A stretch of 64,000 nucleotides of DNA from Elymus sibiricus (GCA_039707655.1 CM077676.1:239958866-240022865), one strand, 5' to 3'; shown: positions 1 through 11,227, counted from the first letter of the stretch. Notes: generated by a model from the letters alone, not told the origin. Translations and numbers: made by a program.

Positions 1-1479
1 GTTGTTCCGCAAGGATTTCTCGCAAACCTCCAGACCACTCCCACATTGGAGGATCAAATTCGCGAAGTTTAGCTCTTAGATGCCATGGTGAAAAAGGTGA
101 AACTCGGCATTGCAAAGAGTCTTCCCAAATACAAGTGCTATCGAGTGGATGACAGGGATACCTTGTTCTTTGAGGACAGGCTAGTTGTGCCAAAAGGGGA
201 TCTCAGGAAGGTCATATTGAACGAAGCACATAATTCTCTCTTGTCTATCCATCCAGGCAGCTCAAAGATGTACCATGATCTCAAGGCAACTTATTGGTGG
301 ACTCGTATGAAATGTGAGATTGCTCAGTTCGTAAATGAGTGCGATGTGTGCCGTAGAGTGAAGGCGGAACATCAGCGTCCAGCATGACTTCTTCAGCCTC
401 TACCCATTCCCGAGTGGAAATTCAATCACATTGAGATGGATTTTGTCACCGGCTTTCCAAAGTCCAAGAAAGGGAATGATGCCATCTTTGTGGTCATTGA
501 CAAGCTCACTAAAGTCGCTCACTTCCTTCCAGTCAAGGAGTCTATCACTGCAGCCCAGTTGGCAGAGCTGTACACTTCCAGAGTGGTCTCCTTGCACGGT
601 GTTCCTCAGTTGATCTCCTCAGATCGTGGAAGCATCTTCACTTCCAGATTCTGGGATTCCTTCCAGCAGGCCATGGGCACAAAGATTCGCTTCAGCACAA
701 CTTTTCATCCTCAGACTAGTGGCCAAGTCGAGAGAGTCAATAAAATTCTTGAGGATATGCTGAGAGCGTGTGTCATCTCCTTCGGCATGAAGTGGGAAGA
801 TTGCCTTCCTTTTGCCGAGTTCTCCTACAACAATAGCTTCCAAGCAAGTTCAGGCAAGGCACCATTCGAAATTCTCTATGGCAGAAAGTGCCGCACTCCC
901 CTCAACTGGTCTGAAACCGGTGAACGCCAACTTCTTGGCAATGATATGATTTCTGAAGCTGAAGAGATGTGTCATATCATCCGTGAAAATCTCAAAGCAG
1001 TGCAATCACGCCAGAAGAGCTACTATGATAGTAAGCACCGTGACTTGGCTTTTGAGATTGGAGACCATGTCTATCTCCGTGTTTCTCCCATGAAAGGCAC
1101 CCAACGATTCGGTATCAAAGGAAAGCTTGCTCCAAGATACGTGGGCCCTTTCAAGATAGTTGGCAAAAGAGGCGATCTAGCCTACCAACTCGAGCTACCT
1201 TCCAACTTCTCAAATGTGCACGATGTGTTTCACATGTCACAACTTCGCAAGTGCTTCAAGGCTCCTGAACGCACCATTGACTTCCAAGACATTGAGCTCC
1301 AAGATGATTTGTCTTACCGTGAGCATCCCATTGCCATTCTCGAAGAAACTGAGCGCAAGACTCGCAACAAGTCTATCAAGTTCCTGAAAGTGAAATGGTC
1401 TCATCATTCGGACCGAGAAGCCACATGGGAGCGCGAGGACCACCTCCGTTCCGAATATCCGGAGTTCTTCCGTTCCTAG
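1..1479 (+). pseudogene. Chromovirus integrase with C-terminal chromodomain (broken)
   Basis: One frame runs from the window edge to the stop at 1477-1479. It holds the end of the RNase H-integrase linker, the H2C2 zinc-binding segment (two His, then CDVC, about 226-350), the integrase core and a chromodomain. The catalytic D, D, E codons are visible at 439-441 (EMDF), 622-624 (SSDRG) and 730-732 (GQVERVN). The chromodomain is the last ~60 residues (HPIAILE ... VKWSHHSDREATWE). Two in-frame stops interrupt it: TAG at 70-72, probably from CAG, and TGA at 385-387, just after the zinc finger. The enzyme would insert element cDNA and the chromodomain would guide it to chromatin. This copy cannot make it in one piece. 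Confidence 0.9.
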
Positions 1480-1501
1480 ATCTCGGGACGAGATCCTCTT
1501 G

Positions 1502-1515
1502 TAGTAGGGGAGAGT
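1502..1515 (+). other. Polypurine tract
   Basis: A purine-rich run (AGTAGGGGAGAGT) lies immediately before the TG that opens the LTR and about 20 bp after the integrase stop. It is the plus-strand primer site expected 5' of a 3' LTR. Confidence 0.75.
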
Positions 1516-4500
1516 TGTAACACCCCAAGAGTGATCCTTCCATATTTGTACTCCTCAACATTGCAATATATGGATTTGTCATGATGATCTTATGGATGGG
1601 CTGATTCTCATGTTGTGTTTTTGCCTTTCTTTTCTCTTTGCATTTCATTTTCATATTCTTTTGTCATGTGCATTGCATCCATCATTCTAATTTTGTTGTG
1701 TTCTTCATGTTTGCATTGTGTGTTCATCTTCTCCTTGCCATCTCCCTCTCTAGACCATGTGGTTCACCCATGCATGACATCTCTTCTCTCATCATCTTCC
1801 CCTTCTTCTCCTTTCATTATTATTCTTGATGCAATATTTCTGTCCTAAGTGTAATTGTGGCATTTTGAGCATTTTTCATGTAGGAACATATGAGTGTAAT
1901 ATATGATTTTGGGGTAGAAAAATCCAAATAATCCATTGGTGACATTAGATTTATCTTTTGAGCAAGTTTGCATGCGTGCCATTTTCACATAACATGCCAT
2001 TTTGTCATTTTTGTGTGATTTAATGCAAATGTCATATGAGCATCTTGTCAACATGAGTTGGAGCATTTTCATGCCATCTTACTGCCAGTATTTATTTCAT
2101 GCCATGATATGCCATGATAGGAGTGCAACAAGCTTGTAAACATGCTCAGTCATTGTTACTGTTTTGCACTTGTTAATTTCTGTTGAAACTTGTCATGTTG
2201 CTTTGATGCTACCATCTAATCCATAGATTTTCTGAGCATGATCAGTAAACATGTTTTGTTCTATGTTGCCAGTACATTCATGCCATGCTAGTTGATGCCA
2301 TGTTGAACTCCTGTAGCATATGTTAATGTTGCTCTCAACATGCCTAGTCAATGTAGCAGTTTTTCTGTCAACATCATGTTGCCATGTTGTGAGCTCATTT
2401 CTGGTGAATCCATGCTTCTTATGATTTTTTGCCAATGTATAAAATGATCTATGCCATGAGTACTATAGCTGCATCCCAATTTCTTGCATTTTAGAGTACT
2501 GTAGCTTGCTGTTTTGACGTGCATAAGATGCCATGTTGCTGTTAATTTTAGTTTTGCATTGCATATTGTGTTGCTCACCATTTGAGTTTCGTGCGTCCGT
2601 TTTTCGTGATCTTTATATCGATTTCAATTGAAATCTTCCATTCTTTCTAGTGGCATACTTGGATTGCCAAGATTCTGCCCATATCCACCTTTTGCTTCAC
2701 CGTTCACATCTCGTTATCATTTCCATCGTCCCGGTAGCACCGTGCCTTCATTGATGTCATGCTCATTTTTTTCCTCATGCCACTTCATGCATCATTTTGC
2801 TTGTGCATATATGCCATGATTGTTTGTTTATTTCGGTGCTTGTTCTTTATTTTGGGTAGTTCCGGGAGACGAGTCCGAGTTCGAGGAACCGGTTGAGAAC
2901 GTGTTCGAGGAGCAGTCTTACTATCCTACCGAAGAGACTTCAGGCAAGATGATCATTACCCTTGATAACACTACTATCTTTGCTTGCTAGTTGTCTCGTT
3001 GCTATCGCTATGTCACGCTTCCTACCACATACATGTCAGCCTCTCATATGCCATGATATAGCCTCTAACCACCCTACCGAGAAAACCATTGTTTGGCTAT
3101 GTTACCGCTTTGCTCAGCCCCTCTTATAGCGTTGCTAGTTGCAGGTGCAGTGCAGGTTGTTCCATGTTGGGACATGGATATGTTGGGATATCACAATATC
3201 TCTTATTTAATTAATGCATCTATATACTTGGTTGTGTGTGGAAGGCTCGGCCTTTTGCCTAGTGTTTTGTTCCACTCATGCCGCCCTAGTTTTCGTAATA
3301 CCGGTGTTATGATCCTTGATTAGCGTTCCTAACATGCTCAGGGGAATGGTACCCTCTTGATAGTTCGCTTTGAATAACCGCTTCCAGCAAGGCCCAACAT
3401 TGGTTTTACCATTTGCCAAATAACAACTAAAACTTGCATAGGGAGTAATTAACCCGAGGATTCTTAATCAACAACCCGGGCCAGTGCTCCTCATGAGTGT
3501 TGGTCCAAAATAGAGCAGCTTGCGACGCCGCCCGGGGCAACCCGTGGATTTGGTCGTTGTAACCATAGCTCATCCGTCGTGGCCTGATTTCGAGATACGC
3601 GCGGCTCCAGCTGGGGTGTCGGCACGTCGGGAGGTCTTGCTGGACTTGTGTTACCATTGTCGAAATGTCTTGTGCACCGGGATTCCGAGGATACTTCGGG
3701 CTATCTCAAGGTTGAGGTATTTCCACCGCAGCTTCTGTTAGTCTATGATGGACCAGGTTGGAACACCTCTGCAGGGTTAAATCTTACGCGAAGCCGTGCC
3801 CGCGGTTATGTGGCGACTTGGATATTTTTAACCTCCGGTTGTAGAGAACTTGACACTAATTCTAATAAAATACACCAACCGTGTGCATAACCGTGATGGT
3901 CTCTTTTCGAGTAAGTTCGGGAAGAGAACACGGTGGGGTTATGTTTGAACCGTAAGTAGGTGTTCAGGATCACTTCTTGATCATATTAAACTTGCGACCG
4001 TTATGCGTAGTATGCTCATCTTTACTCTTGTACTCGTAAGTTAGCTACTTAAACATGCTTAGTGCTTGCTGCAACCTCACCACATTACCACTTCCATTCC
4101 TATAAGCTTACATAGTTTTGTTACCTTGGGTGATGAGATTGCTGAGTCCCTGTGGCTCACAGATTACTACATAACTCCAGTTGGAGGTACGCTTGAGACA
4201 GACACATGTGAACCCGAGATGCTCCATTGGGAGTACGATGATGAACGTGGGCGTATGTACGTCACGATGCCAGATGATCAGTAGTGGGCCCTAGTCGGTT
4301 GATCCGGGGATAATAGCAGGGTGTTGTTTTCTCGTTTGATTTCGTCCGTAGTCAGACCCTGTCTTTCTTTTGGATGATTGTATGATGTTATGATATATTT
4401 ATGCTATAGCATGTGGTGAGTGTAAGCCTTTATCTAGTATTCTCATCTGTTCACTTGGTTGTATGTATTTGAGAATCACCTTGCTATGCGTCACAAAATG

Positions 4501-4563
4501 AGGTTCGGTCACGATCTTGAGTTCATCACGAGATTGCGATGGAGCTTCATATTGGGCGTTACA
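1516..4563 (+). repeat. Tekay-like LTR, about 3.05 kb
   Basis: The LTR starts TGTAACACCCC after the polypurine tract and ends GGGCGTTACA just before a primer-binding site. Length and the TGTAACACCC start are usual for Tekay/Del LTRs. Open frames inside are short and not credible. The left 1.3 kb (1600-2830) is AT-rich with many 'catgccat' words. The rest is mixed sequence. Confidence 0.8.
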
Positions 4564-5490
4564 AGTTGGTAATCAGAGCCATACCGACTATAGGAGCCCC
4601 TTAATTGATCGAACCGTTGACGAGTCTAGAATAAAAACTATTTTGAGTCTTAGTTATATATCGAAGAGTAGGAATTCTTTTTACTCCTTATCCCCTTCGT
4701 CGCTCTGGTGAGGAATTGTGGCGTAGGTGTTTTATTCTACTACCTCTTCTCACTCAATTTTTTTAGGATCACGCGGGTATTGTTGGAATGGTTGCGATAT
4801 CAGTGTGACGTGACTCTGTTCTTGGTGCCTCCCGACCGTATGGATTGGACCCGGGGAGTTGAGCTCCAAGCGGTTTTGTCACACTCGCTATTGTTTCGGT
4901 TCCGGAATACCAGAGGACGCCGACATCAAAACGCTTCTATACTTTTTGTGGTGGAAAATAGTGCCGTGACTTTTCCCCAGTACTGGTGGAGATAGCTCGA
5001 ATGATCCACCGTGGCTAGTATCGTTGTGTTTTTGAAGGTCTGAGGTAGACGAATTTGCGAAGTTTCTCGGTCGTGTGTTGAAGGTTGCGGATGCGGTTGC
5101 AGCTGATTAGGTTGTTGTTTGATGAGTAGGTTCCTGGATCCGCAACCTGATCTCATAACCAAGAAGTTTCGGGAGTTCCTAGGGAAATTCAAGTAACACC
5201 TAGGATATCTTTCCAACAGACACATGATACGATATGGGGTCTATCATATGTTTGTTTCCACTTTCGTTACCTTGTGCATTATTTTAACATTCTTTCCAAG
5301 TGGCTTCTCAATCTGTGGGGTACCATCTATCTTTTGGAATGCATTCGTTCATATCTATTCGGATGCTAGCTTGTGAAGAATTCTGTTGCAATATCTATCC
5401 ATTGATTCAGCTTTTCAATTATCTCATTGAAGATTCTAACAGTTGTTTCCATCTTCAGGATGGCTCCCGCAACCCGTTCAAATCTGACCC
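4564..5490 (+). other. Chromovirus 5' leader and first codons of gag
   Basis: About 900 bp of leader without a credible coding frame, then an ATG at 5460 opening MAPATRSNLTR, a plausible gag start. After about 11 codons the sequence runs straight into the LTR terminus, so almost all of gag and everything after it is missing. Confidence 0.55.
4567..4580 (+). other. Primer-binding site, initiator tRNA-Met type
   Basis: TGGTAATCAGAGCC follows the LTR end by three bases. It matches the usual Met-initiator site (TGGTATCAGAGC) with one extra A. Confidence 0.75.
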
Positions 5491-5559
5491 GTGATGAGGT
5501 TCTGTCACGATCTTGAGTTCATCACGAGATTGCGATAGAGCTTCATATTGGGCGTTACA
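5491..5559 (+). repeat. Detached LTR tail
   Basis: About 65 bp nearly identical (two mismatches) to the last bases of the LTR at 4499-4563, ending in the same GGGCGTTACA. It is the 3' terminus of a second LTR whose body is deleted. Confidence 0.8.
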
Positions 5560-5570
5560 AACGTCTTCGC

Positions 5571-5840
5571 ATGACAACCAGAAACGATGACCATATCCGT
5601 CAATGGGCAGAAAACTTAAGAGCCGAACTGGACTATAAGCTCAGAGATGACTTGTTTCGCATCCAGAGGGACATTGCATTGATCATCATTAAAGATGTCA
5701 TCAAAGAGAAGGGGATGTTCTACCACGGCCCTATATCATTAGCTAACGTTAGAACTCGCATAGGCATGCAACGTCAGGACCTGACGCCGTTCACGAAGCT
5801 AGGGTGCATCCTCCCGGATATGGATGGATGGAACTTGTAG
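5571..5840 (+). CDS. Unrecognised 89-residue C-terminal fragment in CACTA
   Basis: An open frame from the transposon junction to a stop at 5838-5840. The protein is charged and helical-looking (WAENLRAELDYKLRDDLFR, then IALIIIKDVIKEKGMFYHG). It is probably the last exon of a longer CACTA gene cut by the chromovirus. The region resembles the tail that follows Ulp1-like protease domains in grass CACTA elements, but that is an inference without a catalytic motif in view. The ATG at 5571 is simply the first one after the junction. Confidence 0.4.
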   Translation: MTTRNDDHIRQWAENLRAELDYKLRDDLFRIQRDIALIIIKDVIKEKGMFYHGPISLANVRTRIGMQRQDLTPFTKLGCILPDMDGWNL

Positions 5841-6127
5841 TGATTCATGATGCCGATGATGATGTGTTGGTTGAATTAGTACTTTATTTAAACGGTCCCA
5901 CTGAACTTGCGTAACGGTAGTTAATTAGTTTGGGTACGATGAACTTGCGTACATCTAGTTAATTAGTTTGGGTATGATGAACCTGCGTTGATTATGTTTA
6001 CTTTATGATGCATATTTTCGCTAACTCTTTCTCTTCGTGTTGCTCAAGTATATTATGTTGCATACTATATATCATTGAATTCGCTTGATGAAGATGCATG
6101 CATCTCTAACAGGTACATAGGTCGTAG

Positions 6128-6379
6128 ATGGCGAAGAAGTGCTATGCCGTGTACATAGGAAGGGTTCCGGGAGTTTACGACGAGTGGCCAGAGTGTCAGG
6201 CCCAAGTGTCAGGGTTCTCAGGCGGCAGCCAGAAAGGGTTCGATAGCAGACAAGAAGCGGAAGCTAGTTACTGGAGGTTCACGCTAGCGCGAGAGAGGAA
6301 TCAGAACCGGCGCCTCATGTACTGCATAATTCCGCTCTTGCTCATAGTCATAGCTCTTCTCTTCTATATCATGATATAG
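6128..6379 (+). CDS. Caulimovirus-viroplasmin / RNase H1 N-terminal-type domain with a C-terminal membrane segment
   Basis: This is an 83-residue frame. Residues 4-45 (CYAVYIGRVPGVYDEW, then CQAQVSGFSGG and FDSRQEAE) match the RNA-DNA hybrid/dsRNA-binding fold shared by viroplasmin and the RNase H1 N-terminus: YAV-x-GR-PG-YD-W-EC, then V-GF, then F--EAE. No RNase H catalytic domain follows. Residues 63-83 are a hydrophobic helix (IIPLLLIVIALLFYIMI), suggesting a tail-anchored product. It lies in the CACTA transposon about 430 bp from its terminus. The ATG follows a splice-acceptor-like ACAG, so this could be a last exon. Confidence 0.6.
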   Translation: MAKKCYAVYIGRVPGVYDEWPECQAQVSGFSGGSQKGFDSRQEAEASYWRFTLARERNQNRRLMYCIIPLLLIVIALLFYIMI

Positions 6380-6572
6380 ATGGATGATGAAACATGTGTA
6401 TATTCGAGACATATCATAACTTGTATCGCTATTTCGAGATCGATGATGATGAGAGACATCATTTGTGTTGGATGATGATGACATGATTTGATGAGACTAT
6501 TTGTATGTGTATGATATGATAATTTTATTCTGTGTATAAAACCTATACAAATACAAATGAAATACGCTGCAG

Positions 6573-6813
6573 AAAAATAAATAGCAGTAGCGCGGGGCCT
6601 GCGCGTAGCAGCAGCGAGGCTTTAGCAGTAGCGCGTACATGTCGGCGCGCGCTGCAGCTATTTTCAGTAGCGCTGTTTAGGGAAACGCGCTACTGCTACA
6701 TATCGTTAGCAGTAGTGGTGGTTCAACCCACGCTACTGCTAAAGTATAGCTGTAGTGCCGCGCTACTGCTAGGCCACAAACCCGCGCTACTGCTAGGGTT
6801 TTCCCTAGTAGTG
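6573..6813. repeat. CACTA subterminal repeats and terminal inverted repeat
   Basis: Short words AGCAGTAGCG and CGCTACTGCT recur in both orientations about every 20-40 bp. They end in GGGTTTTCCCTAGTAGTG, the outer terminus. Such repeats are the transposase-binding region of CACTA elements. Confidence 0.8.
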
Positions 6814-7647
6814 TCTCCCGCTAAAGATAAATCAATCTAGTTGGCCAAACCAAAGGGATAGATCAGAGAGAAATAAAAGCTATAAAAATCATGCATAATA
6901 AAGTTCAGAAAAGACTCAATTACTTCTCATGAATAATCTGATCATAAACCCACAATTCATCGGATCCCAACGAACACACCGCAAAAGAAGATTACATCGA
7001 ATAGAACTCCAAGAAGATCGAGGAGAACATTGCATTGAAGATCAAAGAGAGAGAAGAAGCCATCTAGCTACTAGCTATGGACCCGTAGGTCTGTGGTAAA
7101 CTACTCACACATCATCGGAGGGGCAGCAAGGTTGATGTAGAAAGCCCTCTGTGATCGATTCCCCCTCCGGCAGGGTGCCGGAAAAGGCCTCCAGATGCGT
7201 TCACGGAAGAACAGAAGCTTGCGGCGGCGGAAAAGTTATTCAGGGTGGCTCTCTATTTGTTTCCCAATATTTGAGAATTTATAGAAGTGGAATTAGGTTA
7301 AAAGGAGCTATGAGGGGCCCACAAGGCATCTTGGTGCCCCCCTGGGGGCGCGTGGGGTTGCCTTGTCACCTCCTCGTGAGGCTTCAGGTCTCCTCCCGAA
7401 GCTTCTAGGGTCTCTCTTGTCCAAAAAAAATCGTCAAAAAGTTTCGTAGCGTTTGGACTTCGCTTGGTACTGATTTCCTGAAAAACCAAAAACAAGCAGA
7501 AAATAGCAACTGGTACTGGGCACTAGGTTAATAGGTTAGTCCCAAAAAATGATATAAAATAGCATATAATTGCATATATAACATCCAAGATTGATACTAT
7601 AATAGCATGGAACAATCAAAAATTATAGATACGTTGGAGACGTATCA
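6814..7647 (-). repeat. LTR fragment interrupted by the CACTA insertion
   Basis: On the minus strand it opens TGATACGTCTCCAACGTATC at 7647 and runs to 6814, where CACTA begins. The start resembles the LTR at 51209 (TGATACGTATCCAAC), an Athila/Sabrina-like type. No internal region lies beside its 5' end, so it is the first part of an LTR whose remainder should lie beyond the other CACTA end. Confidence 0.65.
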
Positions 7648-7651
7648 CTTA

Positions 7652-8157
7652 CACATATAGAACATCACATTATGAATAACTGAAATAAACAAGGCATACT
7701 ACAAACAACCAAATATAGCAATTGAAAATGGACATATGCTCACTACAAACAACCGAGCAACCAAAAACCGTTAAAAGATGCGTATGCTCACTACAACAGG
7801 CTTAACAGCAAGCAAATATAGTCATTCATAGTGGTATTGTTGAAATTGCATAGAGCGAGGCTTGTGCTTAAACATCAAATTGTATGAGTGAACATCACAT
7901 TGTGAGAAAACTGAAATAAACAGGGGGCATGTTAACTACACCAGCTTTAACAGGAACCAATTTTGGCCGTTGAAACTGGTATTGATGAAATTGAACAACA
8001 CAGTACATTCTTGCACATATAGAACATCACATTGTGAATAACTGAAATAAACAAGGCCTACTACAAATAGGCAAATATAGCAATTGGAGTTGGACATATG
8101 CTCACTACAGACAACCGAACAACCAAAAACCATTAAAAGAGGCATATTGTCACTAGA
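7652..8157. repeat. Pair of 144-bp direct repeats
   Basis: 7652-7795 and 8014-8157 align end to end (ACATATAGAACATCACAT ... AACAACCAAAAACC ...) with scattered differences. A third partial copy of the core 'aacatcacattgtga' lies near 7890 and another near 8230. The stretch is AT-rich with no credible frame. It lies downstream of the minus-strand gene-like frame at 8273-8920. Confidence 0.7.
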
Positions 8158-8272
8158 AACAACCAAACATAGGCATTCGTGAAATTGAATTGAACAATTC
8201 CTACTCCAACATATCACATTGCGCTTTTGAACATCACATTTTGAATGACTGAAATAATTAAACATGGCATGG

Positions 8273-8920
8273 TTAAAACATAGCATGGCGAAAGCTAGTA
8301 GCATGATCATATGTTGTTTCCCCCTTTGAAGAGGCAAGGCAGAACAAATCATGGATTTCCTCACTTGTCACAGATGGGCTCCTTCCCATTGGAAGGGCAC
8401 GGACTCTGGGTGCGCTCCCTGTTGTCACAGATGGGCTCCTTCCCCTTGGAAGAGCACGGCTGTAGGTGCCCTCCCTGATGTCACAGATTGGCTCTTTCCC
8501 CTTGGAAGAGCCGGATAGGGTGCCCTCCTCGTGGTCGCCATCGATGAGGTCTGACTTAGCAGCTAAGGATCCCAAGCCAGCGGCGCAGAACGTGTCCTTC
8601 AGAAATGACAAAAGGGGCTCGATGGCGATGAAGGATGGCAAATTCTTGACCACGAGGTAGAGGAAATTAGCGGCGGGGCCATCGATGAGATCGACGGCGG
8701 TTGAACCCGAGGGGTTGGGGGTGAGCCACTTAACCTATGACATAACCCGCGTCAAGCTGTCGGTATCGACGAGCTCGATATTGTAGTCGGCTTCCATGAG
8801 ATGCAGCAATATGCGAGCTCGCTGATTTGAAGCCTCCGGCCAGTCATCTTCGTTAGCTTCCTCGGCGGCCACTTCGCCATCGTCCAGCGGAGAGGCCACG
8901 ATATATCTCTTTTTGAACAT
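8273..8920 (-). pseudogene. Gene-like open frame of unknown function, one internal stop
   Basis: From the ATG at 8920 a single minus-strand frame of about 216 codons runs to 8273. One TAG at 8735-8737 interrupts it. The N-terminal part is acidic (DDGEVAAEEANEDDWPEAS) followed by RARILLHLMEADYNIELVDTD. The middle reads like a globular domain (AANFLYLVVKNLPSFIAIEPLLSFLKD). The last third is encoded by the 57-bp tandem units and looks low in information. I recognise no family. A GC-rich stretch with CCGCCG runs and simple GGGGAT repeats lies upstream, like a grass gene 5' end. It may be a host gene fragment carried into or stranded among repeats. Confidence 0.45.
8366..8530. repeat. Three tandem copies of a ~57-bp unit
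   Basis: Units start at 8366, 8423 and 8479 with TGTCACAGAT(G/T)GGCTC and contain CCTTCCC(C/A)TTGGAAG(A/G)G. Spacings are 57 and 56 bp, so the unit does not keep one reading frame. They form the 3' part of the pseudogene on the minus strand. Confidence 0.75.
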
Positions 8921-9718
8921 ACGCTACTCGAGCTCCCCGGGAAGCGTAGCCGGGCTTAGGCTGCGACGCTCTGGAGTAGGGGATGGGGATGGGGATGGGA
9001 ATCTATGGGAAAGGGGTGTTTCGCAGGCGTCATATAAGAAACTCAGGGTGGTGACCGTATGGAGATCGGTGGTAATCTGCACGGGCAGTCTGGTAGAGGT
9101 TGAGGGTGGAGGCGGCGCCGCGGCAGCGGCGGCGAGCTAGCTAGGGTTCGAGCGAGTGAGGAGTGGGGTGTCTGTGAGCGGAGGTTTTGGGGTGTGTGTG
9201 TGTGGAGGGGGCAAGGTAGTGTTTGAGGAAATGCCGTGGATACTGAAAATTTTACTTGGCGGGAGTGAAATGCAGGGGCTACTGAAAATTTAGATGAAGG
9301 GATTGAAGCGGCGTGGGAGCAACTAACATCGCACACAGCCCAAACATAATAATTGTGTGCTATCAAATAGAAAAACCCGTGCAACCACCATTTTTTATAT
9401 CACTCAAGGCAGGTAGATATTTTTGAGATTGCGAGGGAAGCCTCGTGGAGCCCAATCGTGGCCAGCGGCCACCAGTGGACTGTGCTGATGTGACAGGGCA
9501 CGAGCGTGGCACACGGGTAGGCCGAGGGAACTGTGTCTGTTACGCCTATAATCGCAGACAGTTGTTTCATCCGACACGTCTACTATTTATAATATATTTG
9601 GCAAAAAACCACAGAAAAGGGTCAGAACACACACACACCTGCGTGTGGATCAAATATATGTATGAAAAGGGTTGTTTGATGTTCAAATACCCAATGCAAA
9701 ACTTCGATGTGGCACTTG
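8921..9718. other. GC-rich 5' flank of the pseudogene and non-coding flank of the copia LTR
   Basis: 8921-9160 is CpG-rich, with a GGGGAT tandem run near 8980 and a TTATATG box (minus) near 9030 that could be a promoter for the pseudogene. 9160-9718 holds a duplicated 'actgaaaattt' word and a short CA run, with no credible gene. Confidence 0.4.
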
Positions 9719-11227
9719 TGTAGGATCGAAAGTATGTCTCGAGGGGGAGGGGTGATTAGACTACTTGACTAAATAAAAACTTATCCTTTTCCCAATTTTA
9801 GTTGGAGGCAAGTTTTAGCAATTCTACCAAGTCAAGTAACACCCTACACATGCAAGTCTAAGAGTAGTGCAGCGGAAAGTAAAGTCTTTGCATCTGAACG
9901 TAAAGGAGGGGTTGGTGATATCAAACGGACTTGAGACATGAAGATTTTTCCCGTGGTTCTGATAGGTGGTGCTATCGTACATCCACATTGATGGAGACTT
10001 CAACCCACGGAGGGTAACGGCTATGCGAGTTCACGGAGGGCTCCACACACGAAGTGTCCATGAAGAAGCAACCTTGTCTGTTCCACCATGGCTTACGCCC
10101 ACGAAGGACTAGCCTCACTCGGTTAGATCTTCACGAAGTAGGCGATCTCCTTGCCCTTACAAACTCCTTGGTTCAACTCCACATGATCTTGGAGGCTCCC
10201 AAGTGACACCTAATAAATCTAGGAGACACCACTCCCCAAAAGGTAATAGATGTTGTTGTTGATGATGAACTCCTTGCTCTTGTGCTTCAAAAGATAGTCT
10301 CCTCAACACTCAATCACTCTCTCACAGATTTGTCTTAGGTACGAGAAGGATTGGAGTGGAAAGCAACTTGGGGAGGCTAGAAATCAAGGTTCAAATGGTT
10401 GGATTGGAATGCCTTAACCTCAACACAAGTGTAGGTGGTGCTCTCTTAGAAACTGAATGGTGGAAGTGTAGTTTCGTTCTGATGGCTCTCTTGGAGAGTA
10501 AGTGGTGGTGGAGGTATCAATAAGCAGCACCAAAAACCCAACTGTTACAAACTTTTAGCATTACTCGGTGACACCGAAACAAAATCTCGGTGAGACCGAC
10601 CTGTGTAAAAGATTCGAACGTTAGACTTTTCGGTGAGACCGATCAATACAACTTGGACGGACCGATTCGCGATGACCTAAGAAAAACCTTGTTTCGGTAG
10701 TTCCGATCAATCCAACTTGGTAATTCCGAAATGGAATCGATGGGTTACAGAAACTTGGTCACTGCACTTCGGTGGGACCGAATGTCATCTCGGTCCTACC
10801 GAGTTTCTAGGGTTTGGCTATGGCTCTGTCTAAGTTCAACTCGGTGGGTCCGGATGAGGAGATATCGGTAGGACCGAGTTTGACATTTATGGTCTGGACA
10901 GATTGGAATGTGGTAGAGTGGCTGAGAGTTTTGGAGCAATATCTTCAAGCACTTGAGCAATTGAGTCATGATCAAAAACATCATCCCCTTTTATTAGTAT
11001 TGGCTTTCCTATGGACTCAATGTGATCTTGGATCACTTAACCAAAGATAAAGAGTCTTGGAGCTTGTGCCAATGTGTTTCCTTAGCATTTTGAGGGGTCC
11101 ACATGCACATGTCCTTGCCATGCCAACATTGAACTTTCCTGAAATCTATCTTTGTGTAGGCATTAGTTCAATCACATATATGTTGTTATTAATTACCAAA
11201 ACCACCCAGTTATTAGTTGCACTTTCA
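9719..11227 (-). repeat. Copia-like LTR (3' LTR of M)
   Basis: On the minus strand it starts TGAAAGTGCAACTAATAAC at 11227 and ends ATCCTACA at 9719. This gives TG...CA ends and about 1.5 kb. It is preceded by a polypurine tract. Open frames in it are short shadows. An array of GGT-N3-ACC words occupies 10567-10878. Confidence 0.75.
10567..10878 (-). promoter_or_regulatory. U3 array of CGGT-N3-ACCG quasi-palindromes (M LTR)
   Basis: I count six exact GGT-N3-ACC cores: GGTGACACC, GGTGAGACC twice, GGTGGGACC, GGTCCTACC, GGTAGGACC. There are at least two near-copies. All are flanked by C and G. In element orientation the array precedes a weak TTATTGATA box near 10520. That position suggests an enhancer or repressor-binding region, which is inference. 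Confidence 0.5.

Larger units (their letters stand above)
1..5559 (+). mobile_element. Tekay/Del-like chromovirus (Ty3/gypsy) remnant, rearranged
   Basis: The order is the 3' part of pol, polypurine tract, full-length LTR, primer-binding site, leader, gag start codon, and then only the last ~70 bp of an LTR. The C-terminal chromodomain on the integrase and the initiator-Met-type primer site put it in the Tekay/Del chromovirus group. The order pol-LTR-leader-LTR tail is not that of a simple insertion. It suggests a tandem or recombined copy followed by deletion. The left part lies outside the window. The right end abuts CACTA sequence, so the element probably inserted into that transposon. Confidence 0.8.
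5560..6813. mobile_element. CACTA (En/Spm) transposon, one end
   Basis: The right boundary is a CACTA inverted terminus read on the minus strand as CACTACTAGGGAAAACCC (6796-6813). Inside it are dense subterminal repeats of 'gctactgct' and 'agcagtagcg'. Two small plus-strand frames lie further in. The matching end is not in the window; the chromovirus was inserted between. Confidence 0.8.

Noticed and set aside
8366..8530. Regular ~57-bp repeat as a possible CRISPR array
   Set aside because: Units are contiguous without unique spacers, and the genome is a plant.
10567..10878. CGGT-N3-ACCG words as a satellite array
   Set aside because: Spacing between words is irregular and the intervening sequence is not repeated, so it is a motif cluster, not a tandem repeat.
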